Below are positions 61,376 through 64,000 of a stretch of DNA of 64,000 bases, piece by piece. Under the pieces are notes generated by a model that saw only the letters and a list, made by a program, of their open reading frames with translations, did no database searches and was not told the DNA's origin. The translations under genes were made by a program, and so were the position numbers. Source of the DNA: CAIYRG01 sp964494505 (GTDB taxonomy: Bacteria; Pseudomonadota; Alphaproteobacteria; Micropepsales; Micropepsaceae); contig CAZBRO010000005.1 of NCBI GenBank assembly GCA_964494505.1, positions 1 through 64,000 on the forward strand, in the 5' to 3' direction. Position 1 is the stretch's first letter. Each line of letters opens with the position of its first letter.

Positions 61376-62473
61376 CTACGCATTGACGCGGAAATGCATA
61401 ACATCGCCATCCTGCACCACATAATCCTTGCCTTCGAGCCGGAACTTTCCGGCTTCGCGCGCGCCGGCTTCGCCGCCGAATGCGACATAATCCTCATATT
61501 TGATGACTTCAGCGCGAATGAAGCCCTTCTCGAAGTCGGTGTGGATCACGGCTGCGGCCTGCGGCGCGCGCGTGCCCTTCGCGACCGTCCAGGCGCGCGC
61601 TTCCTTCGGGCCTGCGGTGAAATAGGTGATGAGCCCCAGAAGGTCGTAACCGGCGCGGATCAGCCGGTTGAGGCCCGGCTCGTCGAGCCCCAGGCTCGCC
61701 AGATAATCGCCGCGCTCTGCCGGCGGCAATTGGGCCAGTTCCTCTTCGATGCGCGCGGAAATCGCGATTCCGCCCGCGCCCTGACGCTTTGCCATCGCGA
61801 ACACGCGTTCCGATTCCGCATTGCCCGTAGCCGCCGACGCCTCGTCGACGTTGCAGACATACAGCACCGGCTTCTCCGTCAGCAATTGAAGCTGGCGGTA
61901 GGGTTCGCGCTCCTCCGGGGTGATCTCCGCGTAGCGCGCCGGCTTGCCTTCGCGCAGCAGCGCGAGCGCCCTCGCCATCAGCGAATAGGAGAACGCCGCT
62001 TCCTTGTCGCCCGTCTTGGCGCGCTTCTCGATGGGCACGATGCGGCGCTCCAGGCTGTCGAGGTCTGAGAGCATCAGTTCGGTTTCAACCGTCTCGGCAT
62101 CGGCCACCGGATCGATGCGGCCCTCGACATGGGTGACGTCGCCGCCGGAAAAACAGCGCACCACATGCAGCACCGCATCCACTTCGCGGATGTTGGCGAG
62201 GAACTGGTTGCCCAGACCTTCGCCCTTGGACGCGCCGCGCACCAGCCCCGCGATGTCGACAAAAGTGATGCGCGTCGGGATTTCCTGTGCGGATTTGGCA
62301 ATCACGGAGAGTTTGTCGAGGCGCGCATCGGGCACCGCGACATCGCCGACATTCGGTTCGATGGTGCAGAACGGATAGTTCGCCGCTTGTGCTGCCGCCG
62401 TCTGGGTCAGCGCGTTGAACAGCGTCGATTTCCCGACATTGGGCAGGCCGACAATGCCGCACTTAAATCCCAT
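61376..62473 (-). CDS. ychF: Redox-regulated ATPase/GTPase YchF
   Basis: 365 residues. Obg-family ATPase with G1 GIVGLPNVGKSTLFNALT, the Switch II-like VDIAGLVRGASKGEGLGN and a C-terminal TGS domain (residues ~280-360; TYFTAGPKEARAWTV). Binds ribosomes and acts in stress responses; prefers ATP. The start overlaps the pth stop by 11 bases, so pth and ychF are coupled. Confidence 0.95.
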   Translation of the reverse strand: MGFKCGIVGLPNVGKSTLFNALTQTAAAQAANYPFCTIEPNVGDVAVPDARLDKLSVIAKSAQEIPTRITFVDIAGLVRGASKGEGLGNQFLANIREVDAVLHVVRCFSGGDVTHVEGRIDPVADAETVETELMLSDLDSLERRIVPIEKRAKTGDKEAAFSYSLMARALALLREGKPARYAEITPEEREPYRQLQLLTEKPVLYVCNVDEASAATGNAESERVFAMAKRQGAGGIAISARIEEELAQLPPAERGDYLASLGLDEPGLNRLIRAGYDLLGLITYFTAGPKEARAWTVAKGTRAPQAAAVIHTDFEKGFIRAEVIKYEDYVAFGGEAGAREAGKFRLEGKDYVVQDGDVMHFRVNA

Positions 62474-63116
62474 CGGGGGCGTCCTTCGCTGTTTTCTCTT
62501 TGGGCTCTTTGGGCACTTTGGGCGGCTTGGGCGGTTTCGGCGGCTGTGTCGCCAACGCCACGCGATTCATGAAGCCAGCATCGTCGTCCGCGGCAAGATA
62601 GGGCGCGGCGTCCGCGATGGCATCCAGCAGCGGCATGAGCCACTCCTTGTCGGCTTTGGAGAAATCGTGCAGCGCATAGGCGAGCACCGCGGGCTTGCCG
62701 GGGTGTCCGATGCCGATACGCAAGCGCCTGTAATCCGGGCCCAACGTGGCGGTGATCGAGCGCAAGCCATTGTGGCCGGCATCGCCGCCGCCGGATTTGG
62801 CCCGCAATTTCCCCGGCGCCAGATCGAGTTCGTCGTGGATCACCACAACGGCCTCAAGCGGGAGCTTCAGATAGCGCACCGCCTCGCCGACCGCCCGCCC
62901 GCTCTCATTCATATAGGTCATGGGCTTGAGTAGCAGGGTCTTGCGCCCGCCGAGCGTCCCTTCCGCCACCAGTCCTTGATAGCGCGGCCTGAAGCCTCCG
63001 AATTTATGGCGCGCGGCTATCGCGTCCACGGCCATGAAGCCGGCATTGTGCCGGTGGCGCGCATAGGTTTCGCCGGGATTGCCGAGCCCGGCGATGAGGA
63101 GGGGGCTGTCAGTCAT
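62463..63116 (-). CDS. pth: Peptidyl-tRNA hydrolase
   Basis: 217 residues from ATG 63116 (MTDSPLLIAGLGNPG). Frees tRNA from stalled peptidyl-tRNA. Conserved: GLGNPGETYARHRHNAGFMAVD with the catalytic His, LLLKPMTYMNESG, DELDL and SGGGDAGHNGLRSI. The C-terminus is a Pro/Lys-rich tail (PPKPPKPPKVPKEPKEK) beyond the usual fold, a repeat-like extension. Confidence 0.93.
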   Translation of the reverse strand: MTDSPLLIAGLGNPGETYARHRHNAGFMAVDAIAARHKFGGFRPRYQGLVAEGTLGGRKTLLLKPMTYMNESGRAVGEAVRYLKLPLEAVVVIHDELDLAPGKLRAKSGGGDAGHNGLRSITATLGPDYRRLRIGIGHPGKPAVLAYALHDFSKADKEWLMPLLDAIADAAPYLAADDDAGFMNRVALATQPPKPPKPPKVPKEPKEKTAKDAPDGI

Positions 63117-63136
63117 GCTGCGCGATAAATTCGGGA

Positions 63137-63209
63137 CCCTCATGCTGCGACAAGCGAATGCCATGAGGGCTGAAGGTACCCCTCACCCTCAGCTTGTCGA
63201 AGGGTGAGG
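63137..63209. repeat. REP-like palindromic elements between rplY and pth
   Basis: Two units: an imperfect one, CCCTCATGCTGCGACAAGCG with ATGAGGG, and CCTCACCCTCAGCTTGTCGAAG with GGTGAGG (63181-63209). Same family as at 11395, 25624, 39849 and 60683. Confidence 0.8.
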
Positions 63210-63236
63210 AGCGCGATAGCGCCAAGCAAAGGCGCG

Positions 63237-63953
63237 TTACTTCTTCTCCCCGCCCTTGCCCTTTTCGGCGGCGGCAGGAGCCGCGGCAGCACCTGCGGCA
63301 GGTGTGGCGCCTTCCGCACCTTCGGCCGCAGCCGCACCCTCTTCGCCCGTTGCCGCAGCCGCCGTGGTCGTCACCTCTTCGGTGTAGGTGGTCGGCGGCG
63401 CGATGGTCGCAACCGTGAAGTCGCGTCCCCGGATCATGGGCCTGACGCCTTCGGGCAATGCGAAAGCCGAGATGTGGATGGAATCGCCGATGTCGAGTTC
63501 GGAGAGGTCGCCCTCGATATATTCCGGAATGTTGTCCACCGGACAGAGCAGAGCCACTTCATGGCGCACGATGTTCAAGACGCCGCCCTTCTTGATGCCG
63601 GGCGAACTTTCCTGGCCGCGAAAATGGACAGGGATGTCGAGCGAAATCTTGCCGCCCGGCGTCAGCCGCAGGAAATCCACGTGCACGACCCGGTCGGACA
63701 CGGGGTCGAGCTGCACCGCCCGGGGGATCACCCGGGTCTTCTTGCCGCCCGTCTCCAGCATGACCAGCGTCTGCAGAAAGGCGCCGGTGCCATACATTTT
63801 GGTCAGCGTGCGCTCGTCCACGTCCACCGTTTCGGGGGCCGCCTCGCCGCCATAGATCACGCCCGGAATGCGCCCGGTCTTCCGCGCCCGATAGGCCGCG
63901 CCCTTGCCGAGCCCGGTGCGGGTTTCGGCGGTCAGTTCCAATGTTTCGCGCAT
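63237..63953 (-). CDS. rplY: 50S ribosomal protein L25 (CTC/general stress form)
   Basis: 238 residues. Binds 5S rRNA. N-terminal L25 domain (TRTGLGKGAAYRARKTGRIPGVIYGG) plus the C-terminal beta domain of the TL5/CTC form (GQESSPGIKKGGVLNIVRHEVALLC, GDSIHISAFALPEGV). The tail is Ala/Glu/Lys-rich low complexity. ATG 63953 is followed downstream by pth; the genes form the usual rplY-pth-ychF order. Confidence 0.95.
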   Translation of the reverse strand: MRETLELTAETRTGLGKGAAYRARKTGRIPGVIYGGEAAPETVDVDERTLTKMYGTGAFLQTLVMLETGGKKTRVIPRAVQLDPVSDRVVHVDFLRLTPGGKISLDIPVHFRGQESSPGIKKGGVLNIVRHEVALLCPVDNIPEYIEGDLSELDIGDSIHISAFALPEGVRPMIRGRDFTVATIAPPTTYTEEVTTTAAAATGEEGAAAAEGAEGATPAAGAAAAPAAAEKGKGGEKK

Positions 63954-64000
63954 GGCGGAAATCCTTGCATTTTCGGCGGCAATGGCTTGGAGAGCGGAGG

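Noticed and set aside
63137..63209. CRISPR-like repeat array
   Set aside because: Only two imperfect palindromic units without regular spacing or spacers; same family as dispersed REP units.

Overview
The window looks like the chromosome of a high-GC alphaproteobacterium. The bases for this are the cytochrome bc1 operon petABC, the rplY-pth-ychF block, the NUDIX/DUF6111/CCA-transferase block, a MoxR/DUF58/BatA-DUF4159 operon, and many short palindromic intergenic repeats. DUF6152-type secreted proteins and a PEP-CTERM protein recall soil lineages such as Rhizomicrobium/Micropepsis, but that placement is inference.

Layout. 1-4125 is the right end of an integrated mobile element. It holds a conjugation-type P-loop ATPase that reads in one frame across an amber codon, a small unknown gene, an AlpA-like regulator overlapping a P4-type tyrosine integrase, and a displaced 3' half of a tRNA-Met gene as the attachment site. 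4126-11870 carries a methyltransferase/MerR divergent pair with a clear operator, a P-type cation ATPase, an HExxE protein, a secreted heme-c/beta-propeller protein and a PilZ protein. 12013-24063 holds threonine ammonia-lyase, an unknown membrane protein, a tiny transcription unit whose Shine-Dalgarno matches the whole 16S tail, secreted proteins, MotA with a receiver protein, a four-gene tandem array of DUF6152 proteins plus a duplicated fragment, a PEP-CTERM lectin-like protein and an OmpA-family protein.

24253-40880 contains a secreted alpha/beta hydrolase, an MFS transporter, the MoxR/DUF58/BatA-DUF4159/vWA membrane operon on the minus strand and, divergently, NUDIX, DUF6111, CCA-adding enzyme and a PP2C-like phosphatase, then a TPR-methyltransferase fusion and a Tat-exported amidohydrolase. 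40888-45650 is a minus-strand run: GH13 enzyme, dienelactone hydrolase, TerC, hemF, trmL. 45694-46584 is a toxin-antitoxin locus (DUF7662-type antitoxin plus PIN toxin) with its own inverted-repeat operator.

47045-49861 is petABC. 49951-53885 has an L,D-transpeptidase-like protein and the MTA salvage genes mtnP, apt and mtnA with a GST between. After mlaA, two minus-strand genes of unknown function (an 84-residue protein and a 424-residue protein) form a possible pair. A sulfotransferase, a class II aldolase/SDR fusion and a DUF4337 protein follow. The right end is housekeeping on the minus strand: rplY, pth, ychF and two MaoC hydratases.

Two families of short palindromic repeats sit between genes. 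In two places (mtnA and maoC) the repeat arm lies where the gene's Shine-Dalgarno should be. All calls come from reading the sequence; no database search was run.
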